DNA of 41,735 bases from Bacteroidales bacterium (GCA_017552475.1 JAFZPY010000020.1:1-41735); one strand, 5' to 3'. Positions 18,292 to 26,551 are shown, counted from the first letter of the stretch. The notes: generated by a model not told the origin, from the sequence alone. Translations and numbers: made by a program.

Positions 18292-18897
18292 TTATGTATT
18301 TTGAATATGTTTCAGTACGTCTTCAATATATCCGAGGATCTCTTCCCGTCCCATACCCGTCTCGGAAGAACTCTTGAACATCGGAGGAAGCTCCTCCCAG
18401 TCCTGAAGGAGGATGTCGCAGTCCTTCTGTATCTGGGCGATGAGGGCATTGGGCCCGAGTTTGTCACCCTTGGTGAAGATAATGGCGAACGGAATGCCGT
18501 TTTCCCCCAGCTCGGCGATGAAGTCAATGTCAATCTTGCCGATGTCGTGCCTCGAATCGACAAGGACAAAAAGCATGGCCATCTCCCCGGAATTCAGAAT
18601 ATAGTCACGGATGACTCTCTGAAGCTCCTCACGTCCTTTTTTTGACAACTGGGCATAACCGTAGCCCGGAAGGTCGACAAGATACCAGCTGTCGTTGATG
18701 AGGAAATGGTTGACAAGCTTGGTCTTGCCCGGGGTCTGTGAGGTCATGGCGAGCCTGCGCTGGCCGGTGAGCATGTTTATGAGGGAGGATTTGCCCACGT
18801 TGGAGCGGCCGATGAAGGCGAATTCGGGCAGTCGGGTGCCGGGTCTCTGTGAAACCCTGGTGCTGCTGCCTGCGAATTTTGCTTGGGTAATCTTCAT
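18292..18897 (-). CDS. engB: Ribosome-biogenesis GTPase EngB (YihA/YsxC)
   Basis: EngB is a circularly ordered Era-family GTPase needed for 50S assembly. The protein is 201 aa, the normal length. G1 is GRSNVGKSSLINML, G2/G3 are TSQTPGKTKLVNHF and VDLPGYGYA, G4 is FTKGDKLG, and G5 is SSETGMG near residue 180. The gene starts 2 nt after the sensor-kinase stop codon and precedes prs by 8 nt, so translation coupling along the operon is likely. Confidence 0.97.
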   Translation of the reverse strand: MKITQAKFAGSSTRVSQRPGTRLPEFAFIGRSNVGKSSLINMLTGQRRLAMTSQTPGKTKLVNHFLINDSWYLVDLPGYGYAQLSKKGREELQRVIRDYILNSGEMAMLFVLVDSRHDIGKIDIDFIAELGENGIPFAIIFTKGDKLGPNALIAQIQKDCDILLQDWEELPPMFKSSSETGMGREEILGYIEDVLKHIQNT

Positions 18898-18899
18898 CG

Positions 18900-21800
18900 T
18901 TATCTTCCGTTTTTCGACTGCAAAGATACAACTTTTTTAGGATATCTTATCATAAAACAAGCCCCTCCGAGCGAGAATGAACGGCTGTAGGAGATGTCTC
19001 CCTTGCATCTTTCGATGATGTTGCGGCAGATAGCCAGGCCGAGTCCGGAGCCTCTGGATTTGGTGGTGAAATTGGGCGTGAAAAGCCTGGCCCTGTTTTC
19101 TTCCTTGACGCCGGGACCGTTGTCTTCGAAGACGATGTCGTAATAGCCGTCGCGGACAGAGTGACGCAGAGACACGACTATATGGCCCTTGGGTGGTACT
19201 ACGCCCGTCTCGGCCTCCTCCTCCCGCATGTCTTCGAGGGCCTGGATTGAATTGGTGATGAGATTGACAAATACTCGTGTGAGCTGGGGTTTGGGGCCCA
19301 TTATCTCTGCTCCATCAAGTCCGTAATAATCGAAATCGATGTCCTCTTTCCCGTCGAAAATACCCACTTCGTCGCGGAGCAGCCTGTCAAGGTCTATGGA
19401 TACGGGCTCCTCGCTGTAGAGTTTTGCGAAAGTGGAGAATTCGTTGGCGGTGTCGGCAAGGATGTCGATATGCTCCAGAACCACTCCTGCCACTTCGTCG
19501 AACTTCGCCTCCCATGCCGGGTTACCGGCGTCCTTCATGCGGATGAGCATCTGGAGCTTTAGCTTGATTGGAGTGAGAGGATTCTTGATCTCGTGTGCTA
19601 CCTGGCGGGCCATCTCGCTCCAAGCCTTGTCGCGCTCGGCCTGGGCAAGCTGGCGTGTACTGTCGGACAGGTCGTGCACCATCAGGTTGTATGCGCGGAC
19701 CAGGGTGGCGACTTCGTCGTCGCGCTCGTAGATGATGTATTCGAGGTTGTCGATTTCAGCGTCGTTCATCTTGCGGCTCATCTCCGTGATCGGTCTGAAC
19801 ATTTTCGCAATCACGGCCGTGGTTACGAAACGGGCGATGATCATCAGCAGGAGGAAGACCGTGATGATAGTGACGACATGGCTGAAGGCTTCACGGCTGA
19901 GGTCGTAGTTGTTGTCGGTGTAGGGGGAGCTGACGATGGCGAGCATTTCGCCGTCATTGTTGAAAATGGGGGCGTAGAGCGAGAAGAAGGAGTGCCGGGA
20001 GATTTTCTCGCGGTGGATGTAGTAGCGCTTGTGGTTGTTGACGATGTTGTCGATGGCATCGCCGTTGATGCGCTGTCCGATTATCATTCGCTCGAAGATT
20101 TCGGGCGTGGACGTCATGAAAGCCTGCCCGGAGACGGTGTAGAGGGTCACGTCGCTCTTGAGAGTGTTGCCGGTCTCTTCGATGGCGGCCGCCATTTCCT
20201 GAGTACGCAGGTCAATGAAGCTGGAGGCGCTGCGGGCGCGTGACTGGATGATGGTCTGGATTGAGTTGATTTTGCCGGACATGATTGTGCGCATGTCGGC
20301 GTCGTTGCGACGGTAGACGAAATATACGCTGAAGCCTGCCATCGAGACAAGGGTGATGACCAGGGCGCCGAGAAGGGTGGCGTTGATACGGGAGCGGTAG
20401 TATTGCCTCTCCGTCCTGCGATGTCTGCGTTTGCGCCAGGTGACGACCGAGATGAGGAAGTATGAAATCATCCCGAAGAGTACCATTTCCACAATATAGC
20501 TGAGGATTTCGGTCTTGGGACGTGATATCACTATGCACTCGTCATCGGCGACGTAGTGGATGAAATGGGAGTAGCCGTTGATTATGGTGTGCCCGTCTTC
20601 ACTGCCCTGCGGACGTACTTTGAAATCGTCGGTCAGGACGGTGGGGTAGGCGTAGCCGCCTTTGAAAGTGACGAGTTTGTCGGAGACGTATTTGGCGTAG
20701 GAGTAGTTGAGAGGGACGACGACCTTGCCGGGGTCGGCGATGCCGAGAAGGCTGAGGTAGCCGCGGTCCTCACGGTTGGACTTGGCTTCGACGCAGATGA
20801 GGAGATTGGAGATGCCGTATTGGCCGGAGTCGTAGTTGAGGCTGCCGGAGTAGCGGGCGCGCCCGTTGACGTCGCGGCTGTAGTAGAATATTGAGCGGTC
20901 GGCTATCTGGATACCACGGGAAATCCGCTCGTTGAACAGTTCTGCGAGCGTCGGATTGGGACTTGTGCTGTTCATTACATAGACGGAGACGTCGTAGTCC
21001 TGCGCAAGCCGGTTCATGTAGTTGTTAATAATACGGTTGCGTATGATATCCGAGGAATTGTCAAGCACGGAGAATGAAGCGATGTAGGGATCATTGGCGA
21101 TGGCACGCTCCATGCTGCGAAGCTGGATCTCCAGTGAGATATCCCTGTCGATGGCGAGACGGTTGCTCCATACATCCACGCGGTCACTTTCCTTGCGGAA
21201 TCCCAGCACTGCGGAGGCTATCATGAAATACACGGCGCCCATCACTGAGAAGGCCAGTCTTCCGCCGCGCGAAAATGAGTCATACCTCAATCCGAAGAAA
21301 TACCTCAGTCCCGGAGCCATCATCTGTATCAGGAGCGGGATTGTCATTGCAAGGGAGAAGTATGACAGGTACACCACTCCCGTGAACCATGACAGGGTGT
21401 CCGGCTTGTATATTTCCAGCGAAATGCTGGAGTTCATCATTATGCTCCTGAATGTGGTATGTATATAAATGAGCAGGGCGACAACCATCAGTACGGCGGT
21501 TGACGAGCTCAGGGCCATTTTGAGCCTGATGTCGCCGGAACGGATGTAATCATATATAGTCCAGCGTATTATATAAGTACATAGGAGCAGTAGCGTCAGC
21601 CACAGGCTGATGATGACTACGGCGCCGAGCGAATACAGGAAGGGGCCGTCGGCGTAGAGAATAGGGGAGAACAGGGTCGATGTCTGCTGTAGGCTCTTCC
21701 CATAGAAGTAGGCCCACGTCATGGCAAGCGTGATAGCTCCGGTGACGGAGAAATAGCGGCCCCATGATTTGTCTGCCATAAGGAGCAGCATCGCTCCGAT

Positions 21801-22478
21801 TATAAGCAGGGCGAGTGCGACCCAGGACAGCGTGGGGTTCGTCTCCCTCACGGCAATCATGTCTGTCGCGACTTTGAAAAGAGGTTCTCCGTTCACAATC
21901 ACGGCGGAGCCGCTGCCGGACAGAGGCTGCAGGATGTAGTTTTCGTTGAGGCGCAGCCTGCTGTTGACATCGTTGAGAGTGGCCCCGGCCATTTCATCTA
22001 TTATCTCGAGTCCCGCGATAACCAGACAGTTGTCCTGCCGTTCGGATTTGACGAGATACCATTTTGGACCGTAGTTGACATAGGAGGGGGTGGAGGTGAC
22101 CTCGGACAGCGGCGATATTATGTTGTTCTTGTAGCCGGTGAGGCGCTGTATTACTGTGCGGTCGGTGCGGATATCGTCGTTGGGGAGCGGAAAATGGTTG
22201 CTCCAGGAGTGCAGGGTGTCGTCATAGTATTTGTAAACCACCATGTCATCCGGGAGTTTTCTCAGATGCATGAAGTGTGACGGGTCTTCCGCGAAGGCCT
22301 GGGATATGAATGTCTCCAGTATGGAAAGCCGCTTGCCGACATTGCGGGAAAGCGATGCCGCGGCACTGTCTGTGTCGAGCTTTTTCTGGCTGCTGATCAG
22401 GGAACCGGCCATCACTATGACGGCCACTATGATGAGGCCGACCGCAAGGGAGTGTCTGTGTCTCTGGGTCTTATTCAT
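18900..22478 (-). CDS. NtrY-like membrane sensor histidine kinase
   Basis: 1192 aa. An N-terminal membrane helix (about 10-29) is followed by an extracytoplasmic sensor region, a bundle of about six helices (roughly 220-425), a second extracytoplasmic region, further helices near 690 and 725, a third external segment, a helix near 870 and a HAMP domain. The kinase core has H-box VAHEIKNPLTPIKL (His about 961), N-box FVNLITNSIQAL, G1 VFEDNGPGV, F-box LFTPNFTTK and G2 GSGLGLAICRNI, all intact. The NtrY resemblance and the NtrC/NtrX-like gene at 23644-24795 suggest a two-component pair. Its start overlaps the rlmH end by 8 nt, so it is embedded in a translation/ribosome-biogenesis operon. The signal sensed is unknown. 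The double multi-helix membrane region is larger than in classical NtrY. Confidence 0.93.
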   Translation of the reverse strand: MNKTQRHRHSLAVGLIIVAVIVMAGSLISSQKKLDTDSAAASLSRNVGKRLSILETFISQAFAEDPSHFMHLRKLPDDMVVYKYYDDTLHSWSNHFPLPNDDIRTDRTVIQRLTGYKNNIISPLSEVTSTPSYVNYGPKWYLVKSERQDNCLVIAGLEIIDEMAGATLNDVNSRLRLNENYILQPLSGSGSAVIVNGEPLFKVATDMIAVRETNPTLSWVALALLIIGAMLLLMADKSWGRYFSVTGAITLAMTWAYFYGKSLQQTSTLFSPILYADGPFLYSLGAVVIISLWLTLLLLCTYIIRWTIYDYIRSGDIRLKMALSSSTAVLMVVALLIYIHTTFRSIMMNSSISLEIYKPDTLSWFTGVVYLSYFSLAMTIPLLIQMMAPGLRYFFGLRYDSFSRGGRLAFSVMGAVYFMIASAVLGFRKESDRVDVWSNRLAIDRDISLEIQLRSMERAIANDPYIASFSVLDNSSDIIRNRIINNYMNRLAQDYDVSVYVMNSTSPNPTLAELFNERISRGIQIADRSIFYYSRDVNGRARYSGSLNYDSGQYGISNLLICVEAKSNREDRGYLSLLGIADPGKVVVPLNYSYAKYVSDKLVTFKGGYAYPTVLTDDFKVRPQGSEDGHTIINGYSHFIHYVADDECIVISRPKTEILSYIVEMVLFGMISYFLISVVTWRKRRHRRTERQYYRSRINATLLGALVITLVSMAGFSVYFVYRRNDADMRTIMSGKINSIQTIIQSRARSASSFIDLRTQEMAAAIEETGNTLKSDVTLYTVSGQAFMTSTPEIFERMIIGQRINGDAIDNIVNNHKRYYIHREKISRHSFFSLYAPIFNNDGEMLAIVSSPYTDNNYDLSREAFSHVVTIITVFLLLMIIARFVTTAVIAKMFRPITEMSRKMNDAEIDNLEYIIYERDDEVATLVRAYNLMVHDLSDSTRQLAQAERDKAWSEMARQVAHEIKNPLTPIKLKLQMLIRMKDAGNPAWEAKFDEVAGVVLEHIDILADTANEFSTFAKLYSEEPVSIDLDRLLRDEVGIFDGKEDIDFDYYGLDGAEIMGPKPQLTRVFVNLITNSIQALEDMREEEAETGVVPPKGHIVVSLRHSVRDGYYDIVFEDNGPGVKEENRARLFTPNFTTKSRGSGLGLAICRNIIERCKGDISYSRSFSLGGACFMIRYPKKVVSLQSKNGR

Positions 22479-22944
22479 GGTGATACGGTTCTCCTTTGAG
22501 TATGGTGAATGCCCTGTAGAGCTGCTCTACAAAGATAGTGCGCACCATCTGGTGGGAAAATGTCATCCTGGACAGGGAAAGCATCCCGTCCGACCTTTTG
22601 TAGACTGCGTCGGAAAATCCGTAGGCACCGCCGATTACGAACACGATGTTGCGTCCGCTTCTCGACATCTTGTCTTCGAGCATCGATGCAAACTCCACCG
22701 AACGGTATTCTCGTCCCCTTTCATCAAGCAGAATGACCTCGTCGGAGGGCTTCAGGCCGCGCAGGATCAGTTCGCCTTCACGCTGTCTGATCTGCTCTTG
22801 TGTCAGTGCGGATACGTTTTTAAGCTGGGGAATTTCGTTCAGGGTAAACTGCACATAATGCTTCAGCCTGGAAACATACAGATCCAGACCGTCCATTACC
22901 CATCGGACGTCGGTCTTGCCGACAGTAAGCAGCGTAATACCCAT
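22471..22944 (-). CDS. rlmH: 23S rRNA (pseudouridine-1915-N3)-methyltransferase RlmH
   Basis: RlmH is the SPOUT methyltransferase that methylates pseudouridine 1915 in helix 69. The chosen start at 22944 gives 157 aa, MGITLLTVGKTDV..., the family length. An in-frame upstream ATG at 23019 would add 25 residues of non-family sequence and lies upstream of the promoter. The SAM-binding trefoil knot motif FVIGGAYGFSDAVYKRSD and the terminal LKGEPYHHE are diagnostic. The start codon is the last three bases of an 18-nt sequence found twice more at 23453-23618. It is the first gene of the operon ending with queH. Confidence 0.97.
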   Translation of the reverse strand: MGITLLTVGKTDVRWVMDGLDLYVSRLKHYVQFTLNEIPQLKNVSALTQEQIRQREGELILRGLKPSDEVILLDERGREYRSVEFASMLEDKMSRSGRNIVFVIGGAYGFSDAVYKRSDGMLSLSRMTFSHQMVRTIFVEQLYRAFTILKGEPYHHE

Positions 22945-22959
22945 TTCAAAACAGCTTCT
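22941..22959 (-). repeat. Solo copy of the 18/19-nt repeat end, overlapping the rlmH start codon
   Basis: On the minus strand this reads AGAAGCTGTTTTGAAATGG, identical over 19 nt to the right end of the element at 23453-23618. Its ATG is the rlmH initiation codon. It could be a relic end of the same element or a shared leader/translation signal. Confidence 0.7.
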
Positions 22960-22988
22960 CGGTCTCGCACCGTCGCGCGAACAAGTTA

Positions 22989-23020
22989 CAAATATAAGTA
23001 GCTGGCGCAATATTTGCAAG
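22989..23020 (-). promoter_or_regulatory. Promoter of rlmH operon
   Basis: Minus strand: CTTG (23017-23020), a 20-nt spacer, then TATATTTG (22989-22996). This is a 3/4 -33 match and a full TAnnTTTG -7 match with ideal spacing. The predicted leader is about 38 nt and contains the repeat copy at 22941-22959. It would drive rlmH through queH. Confidence 0.65.
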
Positions 23021-23033
23021 CATCGTACCCGGT

Positions 23034-23453
23034 ATGGGAAAGTTTGTGACTATATTCTCAGCGGCTCTGTGCGCGTTTATCCTTGGCATGGCTCCGGCCT
23101 CGGCCCAGGACGAGGGGTATGATGTGTTCGTCCCCATATCCAAATACATTCGCCAGGGCGATGCCAACCGCCTCTCCGCCTGGTTTGCTGACAATCTGGA
23201 AATCACCATAATCTCCTCATCCAACGACTCTTCCAAGAACCAGGCCCGCCAGATAGTCAAATCCTTCTTCGGCACCTACACCCCCCGCTCCTTCACAATC
23301 ACCCACAAAGCATCCAGAGCCAATATGAAATATGCCCTCGGCACTCTCAACGCCGGCGGCGAAGCCTTCATCGTCACCATCTTCCTCAACTACAAGGACG
23401 GCTCTTATCAAATCCAGCAATTAAAAATAGACCGCCAGACGACGGTCTACTAA
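23034..23453 (+). CDS. Secreted DUF4783 protein
   Basis: 139 aa with a clear signal peptide (residues about 1-24, cleavage near ASA-QDE). The mature domain resembles the Bacteroidota DUF4783 family, small NTF2/SnoaL-like periplasmic proteins of unknown function. Visible motifs are ISKYIRQGDANRLSAWFADNLEI near the start and SYQIQQLKIDRQTTVY at the end. It is divergent from rlmH, with about 90 bp between. A 7/8 -7 box (AATATTTG, 23009-23016) ends 17 nt before the ATG. Its stop codon TAA is also the left flank of the inverted-repeat element that follows. No enzymatic residue pattern is apparent, and a function cannot be assigned. Confidence 0.85.
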   Translation: MGKFVTIFSAALCAFILGMAPASAQDEGYDVFVPISKYIRQGDANRLSAWFADNLEITIISSSNDSSKNQARQIVKSFFGTYTPRSFTITHKASRANMKYALGTLNAGGEAFIVTIFLNYKDGSYQIQQLKIDRQTTVY

Positions 23454-23618
23454 GAAGCTGTTTTGAAATGATTACTCTCGTTTTCTATGTGCCATTTTTG
23501 GCCATTTTCACCTTTCTCATCAGTCATGTAGCCACTTGCTACACTCCTTCTTCGAAAGTCGAAACTGTCTCAAAAAGTCACTATGGCAAACTTCGGTAAC
23601 CATTTCAAAACAGCTTCT
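23453..23618. repeat. 166-bp inverted-repeat (MITE-like) element
   Basis: AGAAGCTGTTTTGAAATG at 23453-23470 is perfectly inverted at 23601-23618. The match extends imperfectly inward (ATTACT / GTTACC). If the ends are taken as GAAGCTG...CAGCTTC (23454-23617), both flanks are TAA (23451-23453 and 23618-23620), which looks like a 3-bp target duplication. An internal GTAGC/GCTAC hairpin lies in the middle. There is no transposase. It sits between two convergent genes and may also act as a transcription barrier. Confidence 0.6.
23468..23599 (+). CDS. Possible 43-aa peptide inside the repeat element
   Basis: An ATG at the inner edge of the left repeat opens a frame of 43 codons, with a hydrophobic start (MITLVFYVPFLAIFTFLISH) and a polar end. 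On the other strand, the right repeat's ATG (23603) opens a 25-codon frame. Starting exactly after the same 15 nt that precede the rlmH ATG makes it worth listing, but coding capacity may be accidental in such an element. No homology is recognised. Confidence 0.15.
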   Translation: MITLVFYVPFLAIFTFLISHVATCYTPSSKVETVSKSHYGKLR

Positions 23619-23643
23619 AAATACTGTTTTAAAAGATCAGCGT

Positions 23644-24795
23644 CTAAATATTGACGTAGTCACGGACATCCTGTGCGGAGACCGGATTGCCTCCGAGGAT
23701 GATGAGGCGCTCAACGACGTTGCGAAGTTCCCTGATGTTGCCGGTCCAGGACTTGCTGACCAGAAGGTCGACGGCCTCCTGCGAGAACTCCTTGGTCGGC
23801 TTGCCGCTCTCTCCGCAGATACGCTCCGAGAAATAATTCACAAGGATGGGAATGTCGCTCTTGCGTTCGTCAAGAGAAGGAACTTTCACGACAATTACGC
23901 TGAGACGGTGATAAAGGTCTTCACGGAAACGTCCCGCAGCAATCTCTTCATGGAGATTTTTATTGGTCGCGGCGATGACACGAACATTCACCGCGATGTC
24001 TTTGTCTCCGCCCACGGGAGTAATCTTCCTCTCCTGCAGTGCCCGTAGCACCTTGGCCTGGGCGGGAAGGGACATGTCACCGATCTCATCGAGGAAGATG
24101 GTGCCGCCGTCGGCCTGCTCGAATTTTCCTTTATGGTCTTTTATGGCAGAAGTGAAAGAACCTTTCTTGTGGCCGAAGAGCTCACTGTCAATGAGCTCGG
24201 ACGGGATGGCTGCGCAGTTTACTTCCACATAGGGCATCATGGAACGGCCGGAGAGCTGGTGAAGGCTCCTGGCGACAAGCTCCTTGCCGCAGCCGTTGGG
24301 ACCCGTTATGAGGACTCCGGCATCTGTCGGGGCCACTTTTGAGATAATATCCTTTACATGTACAAGAGCCTCCGACTCTCCGATCATTTCCTGACCGTAG
24401 ATCTTCTTTTTGAGGACCTTGGTCTCCTTTACGAGATTGGATTTATCGGTGGCGTTCTTGACCGTGATAAGGATGCGGTTGAGGTCAAGAGGCTTTTCGA
24501 TGACGTCGAAGGCTCCCTTTTTTGTGCAGTTCACGGCGGTCTCGACGTCGGCGTGGCCTGATATTATGATGAGAGGCGATTCCACGCCGTCGGCGATGAG
24601 TCTCTCCTGAACTTCAAGTCCGTCCATGCCTGGCATCTTGATGTCGCAGAAAATAGCGTCATATTTCTCTTTCTCCGCCATCTCCAGTCCGGACTGGCCG
24701 TTTTCAGCCGTGTCCACCTGGTATCCTTCCATTTCCAAAATCTCTTTCAGGGAATTGCGTATTGCGCGTTCGTCATCTATTACAAGTATCTTCAT
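23644..24795 (-). CDS. NtrC/NtrX-family response regulator lacking a C-terminal Fis HTH
   Basis: 383 aa. The receiver domain (1-120) has D7/D8, phospho-acceptor D51 and K101 all intact. The AAA+ sigma-54-activator-type domain (about 135-365) has a Walker A variant GPNGCGKE (165-172), Walker B GGTIFLDEIGD, loop 1 reading GSFTSA (212-217) where the family has GAFTGA, and RFREDLYHRL. The protein ends at ...SAQDVRDYVNI, just after the AAA+ lid, with no Fis-type DNA-binding helix-turn-helix. Absence of the HTH may be normal in this phylum or may reflect loss; the inverted-repeat element ends 25 bp beyond the stop codon. It is the probable partner of the NtrY-like kinase at 18900-22478, separated from it by rlmH and the DUF4783 gene. 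Confidence 0.93.
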   Translation of the reverse strand: MKILVIDDERAIRNSLKEILEMEGYQVDTAENGQSGLEMAEKEKYDAIFCDIKMPGMDGLEVQERLIADGVESPLIIISGHADVETAVNCTKKGAFDVIEKPLDLNRILITVKNATDKSNLVKETKVLKKKIYGQEMIGESEALVHVKDIISKVAPTDAGVLITGPNGCGKELVARSLHQLSGRSMMPYVEVNCAAIPSELIDSELFGHKKGSFTSAIKDHKGKFEQADGGTIFLDEIGDMSLPAQAKVLRALQERKITPVGGDKDIAVNVRVIAATNKNLHEEIAAGRFREDLYHRLSVIVVKVPSLDERKSDIPILVNYFSERICGESGKPTKEFSQEAVDLLVSKSWTGNIRELRNVVERLIILGGNPVSAQDVRDYVNI

Positions 24796-24853
24796 GGTAG
24801 TATATTATCTGTGTGATTTTTTGTCGTTAATTACAAATATCGGCAAAAAATAT

Positions 24854-24861
24854 TAAATTTG
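24854..24861 (+). promoter_or_regulatory. Putative -7 box of cmk-ispH
   Basis: TAAATTTG is a full TAnnTTTG match ending 19 nt before the cmk ATG in the divergent gap between the response-regulator gene and cmk. No TTTG lies at the ideal distance. Confidence 0.45.
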
Positions 24862-24880
24862 TCCTCCAACCGTACATGAA

Positions 24881-25579
24881 ATGAACGTACCTGACATCAT
24901 CATCGCCATCGACGGATATTCGTCCACCGGCAAGAGTACTTTCGCCAAGCTCGCGGCCAATGCCTTCTCATTCCTGTACCTCGACTCCGGGGCAATGTAC
25001 AGGGGTGTCACCCTCTATGCCCTTGAGCACGGGATGACAAGCAAAGATAATACCATTGACGCCGCGGCCATCGTAGGCGCCCTCGCTGACATCGACGTTA
25101 CATTCCGCTCCACGCCGAACGGAAGTTTTACCTATCTTGGCGAGAGGTGCATCGAAGATGATATCCGTACGCTCGAAGTATCATCGTTCGTAAGTCCTGT
25201 CTCCGCCATTCCGGAAGTGCGCAAGTATGTGGATGCACGGCTTCACGCCCTTGCCGAAGGAGGCAAAGTCGTCATGGACGGCCGTGATATCGGTACTACG
25301 GTGTTTCCCAATGCTCATCTGAAGATATTCATGACTGCCGGCCTGGAAGTAAGGGCGCGACGCCGTTATGATGAAATGATAGCAAAAGGCCAGACACCCT
25401 CGTTCGAAGATGTGGTCAAAAACCTTCAGGACCGCGATTACTACGACTCCCATCGTGAGGTGTCCCCTCTCACCCGTGCCGCCGACGCCTTTGTCCTCGA
25501 CAATTCCGCGATGACACTGGATGAAGAGCTGATATGGCTCAGAGGCCTCATTCAAGGACGCTTCGGAATACTCGAATAA
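24881..25579 (+). CDS. cmk: Cytidylate kinase
   Basis: Cmk phosphorylates CMP and dCMP. The protein is 232 aa. The P-loop is IAIDGYSSTGKSTFAK, followed by LYLDSGAMYRGVTLYAL (nucleotide-monophosphate site), MDGRDIGTTVFPNAHLKIF and the RARRRYDEM lid region with DRDYYDSHREVSPL. These give an unambiguous family match. A nearby upstream ATG (24876) is out of frame. ispH begins 2 nt after the stop, so the two are co-transcribed. Confidence 0.97.
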   Translation: MNVPDIIIAIDGYSSTGKSTFAKLAANAFSFLYLDSGAMYRGVTLYALEHGMTSKDNTIDAAAIVGALADIDVTFRSTPNGSFTYLGERCIEDDIRTLEVSSFVSPVSAIPEVRKYVDARLHALAEGGKVVMDGRDIGTTVFPNAHLKIFMTAGLEVRARRRYDEMIAKGQTPSFEDVVKNLQDRDYYDSHREVSPLTRAADAFVLDNSAMTLDEELIWLRGLIQGRFGILE

Positions 25580-25581
25580 TA

Positions 25582-26517
25582 ATGTCAATCACAGTAGAAA
25601 CAGACCGCCAGGCAGGCTTCTGCGGCGGTGTCATCAGGGCTATAACTAAGGCGGAAGAATATCTCGCTTCGGGGCAGGGCTTGTACTCCCTAGGAGCCAT
25701 AGTCCATAATGAGGCGGAACTTCAGCGCCTCACGTCAAAAGGACTTGAAACCATTGAAAAAGACTCATACGGCGACTTCCTGCTCGCTCCGGGCAGCACA
25801 ATCCTCATTCGTGCCCACGGTGAACCGCCCTCCACATATGAAAAGGCCAGGGTGCTCCGCACCAATGTAATAGACTGCACCTGCCCCGTCGTCCTCAGAC
25901 TCCAGGCGAGCATTCGTGAAGCTTATGAACGCTTGCACACGGACGGTCGCAACGGACAGATAGTCATCTTCGGTAAGATCGGCCATGCCGAGGTGCTTGG
26001 CCTTGTGGGCCAGGTCGGTGGAGACGCCGTCGTCATTGAAGACCGTAAAATGCTCGAAGAAGCCATCGCGAGCGGTGCCATAGACCTGCGACGCCCCATT
26101 GAGATATTTTCCCAGACCACCAAGAGCCCGGCTGAATATGCTGAAATATGCTCGACAATCGAGTTCCGCATGTCCCGGGAAAACGAGCTCCAACCCGACC
26201 GTTTCCGCGGCACGGGCCTTTTCCGCGTCCACGACACCATCTGCTCCCAGGTGGCCAACAGGCACGCCCGTCTGACGGAATTCGCCGCAGGCCACGACAT
26301 CATCATCTTTGTCGCCGGCAAATCAAGCTCCAACGGCAAAGTCCTCTTCGATCTGTGCAAGACGGTCAATATCCGCACATACCACATCGGTTCTGCCTCC
26401 GAACTGCGGCGCGAATGGTTCCGACCCGACGACCGGGTCGGCGTGAGCGGTGCCACATCCACCCCGAAATGGCTGCTTGAGGAAGTCGCCGAAGCTGTCA
26501 AAGCTCTAAATGACTAA
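25582..26517 (+). CDS. ispH: 4-hydroxy-3-methylbut-2-enyl diphosphate reductase
   Basis: IspH performs the last step of the MEP isoprenoid pathway with a [4Fe-4S] cluster. From the ATG at 25582 the protein is 311 aa. The three cluster cysteines lie in GFCGGVIRAI, IDCTCPVVLRLQ and HDTICSQVANR. The substrate-binding motifs GHAEVLG, SQTTKS and AGKSSSNGKVLF, and the closing GVSGATSTPKWLLEEV, are present. A longer in-frame start at 25534 lies inside cmk and adds no family sequence. It is a little longer than typical family members. Confidence 0.96.
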   Translation: MSITVETDRQAGFCGGVIRAITKAEEYLASGQGLYSLGAIVHNEAELQRLTSKGLETIEKDSYGDFLLAPGSTILIRAHGEPPSTYEKARVLRTNVIDCTCPVVLRLQASIREAYERLHTDGRNGQIVIFGKIGHAEVLGLVGQVGGDAVVIEDRKMLEEAIASGAIDLRRPIEIFSQTTKSPAEYAEICSTIEFRMSRENELQPDRFRGTGLFRVHDTICSQVANRHARLTEFAAGHDIIIFVAGKSSSNGKVLFDLCKTVNIRTYHIGSASELRREWFRPDDRVGVSGATSTPKWLLEEVAEAVKALND

Positions 26518-26519
26518 AA

Positions 26520-26551
26520 TTTGCACATCTTGCGGCAAATATTTAATTTTG
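26520..26551 (+). promoter_or_regulatory. Promoter of efp
   Basis: TTTG (26520-26523), a 20-nt spacer and TAATTTTG (26544-26551) match both elements of the Bacteroidota housekeeping promoter perfectly. The predicted 5' leader is about 43 nt, A-rich and without a Shine-Dalgarno sequence. Confidence 0.8.

Noticed and set aside
23454..23643. Intact insertion sequence or CRISPR remnant between DUF4783 and the response regulator
   Set aside because: There is no transposase frame and no periodic repeat-spacer structure, only one inverted pair.
25534..25581. Upstream extension of ispH into cmk
   Set aside because: The extra 16 codons are cmk sequence in another frame; the family N-terminus begins at 25582.
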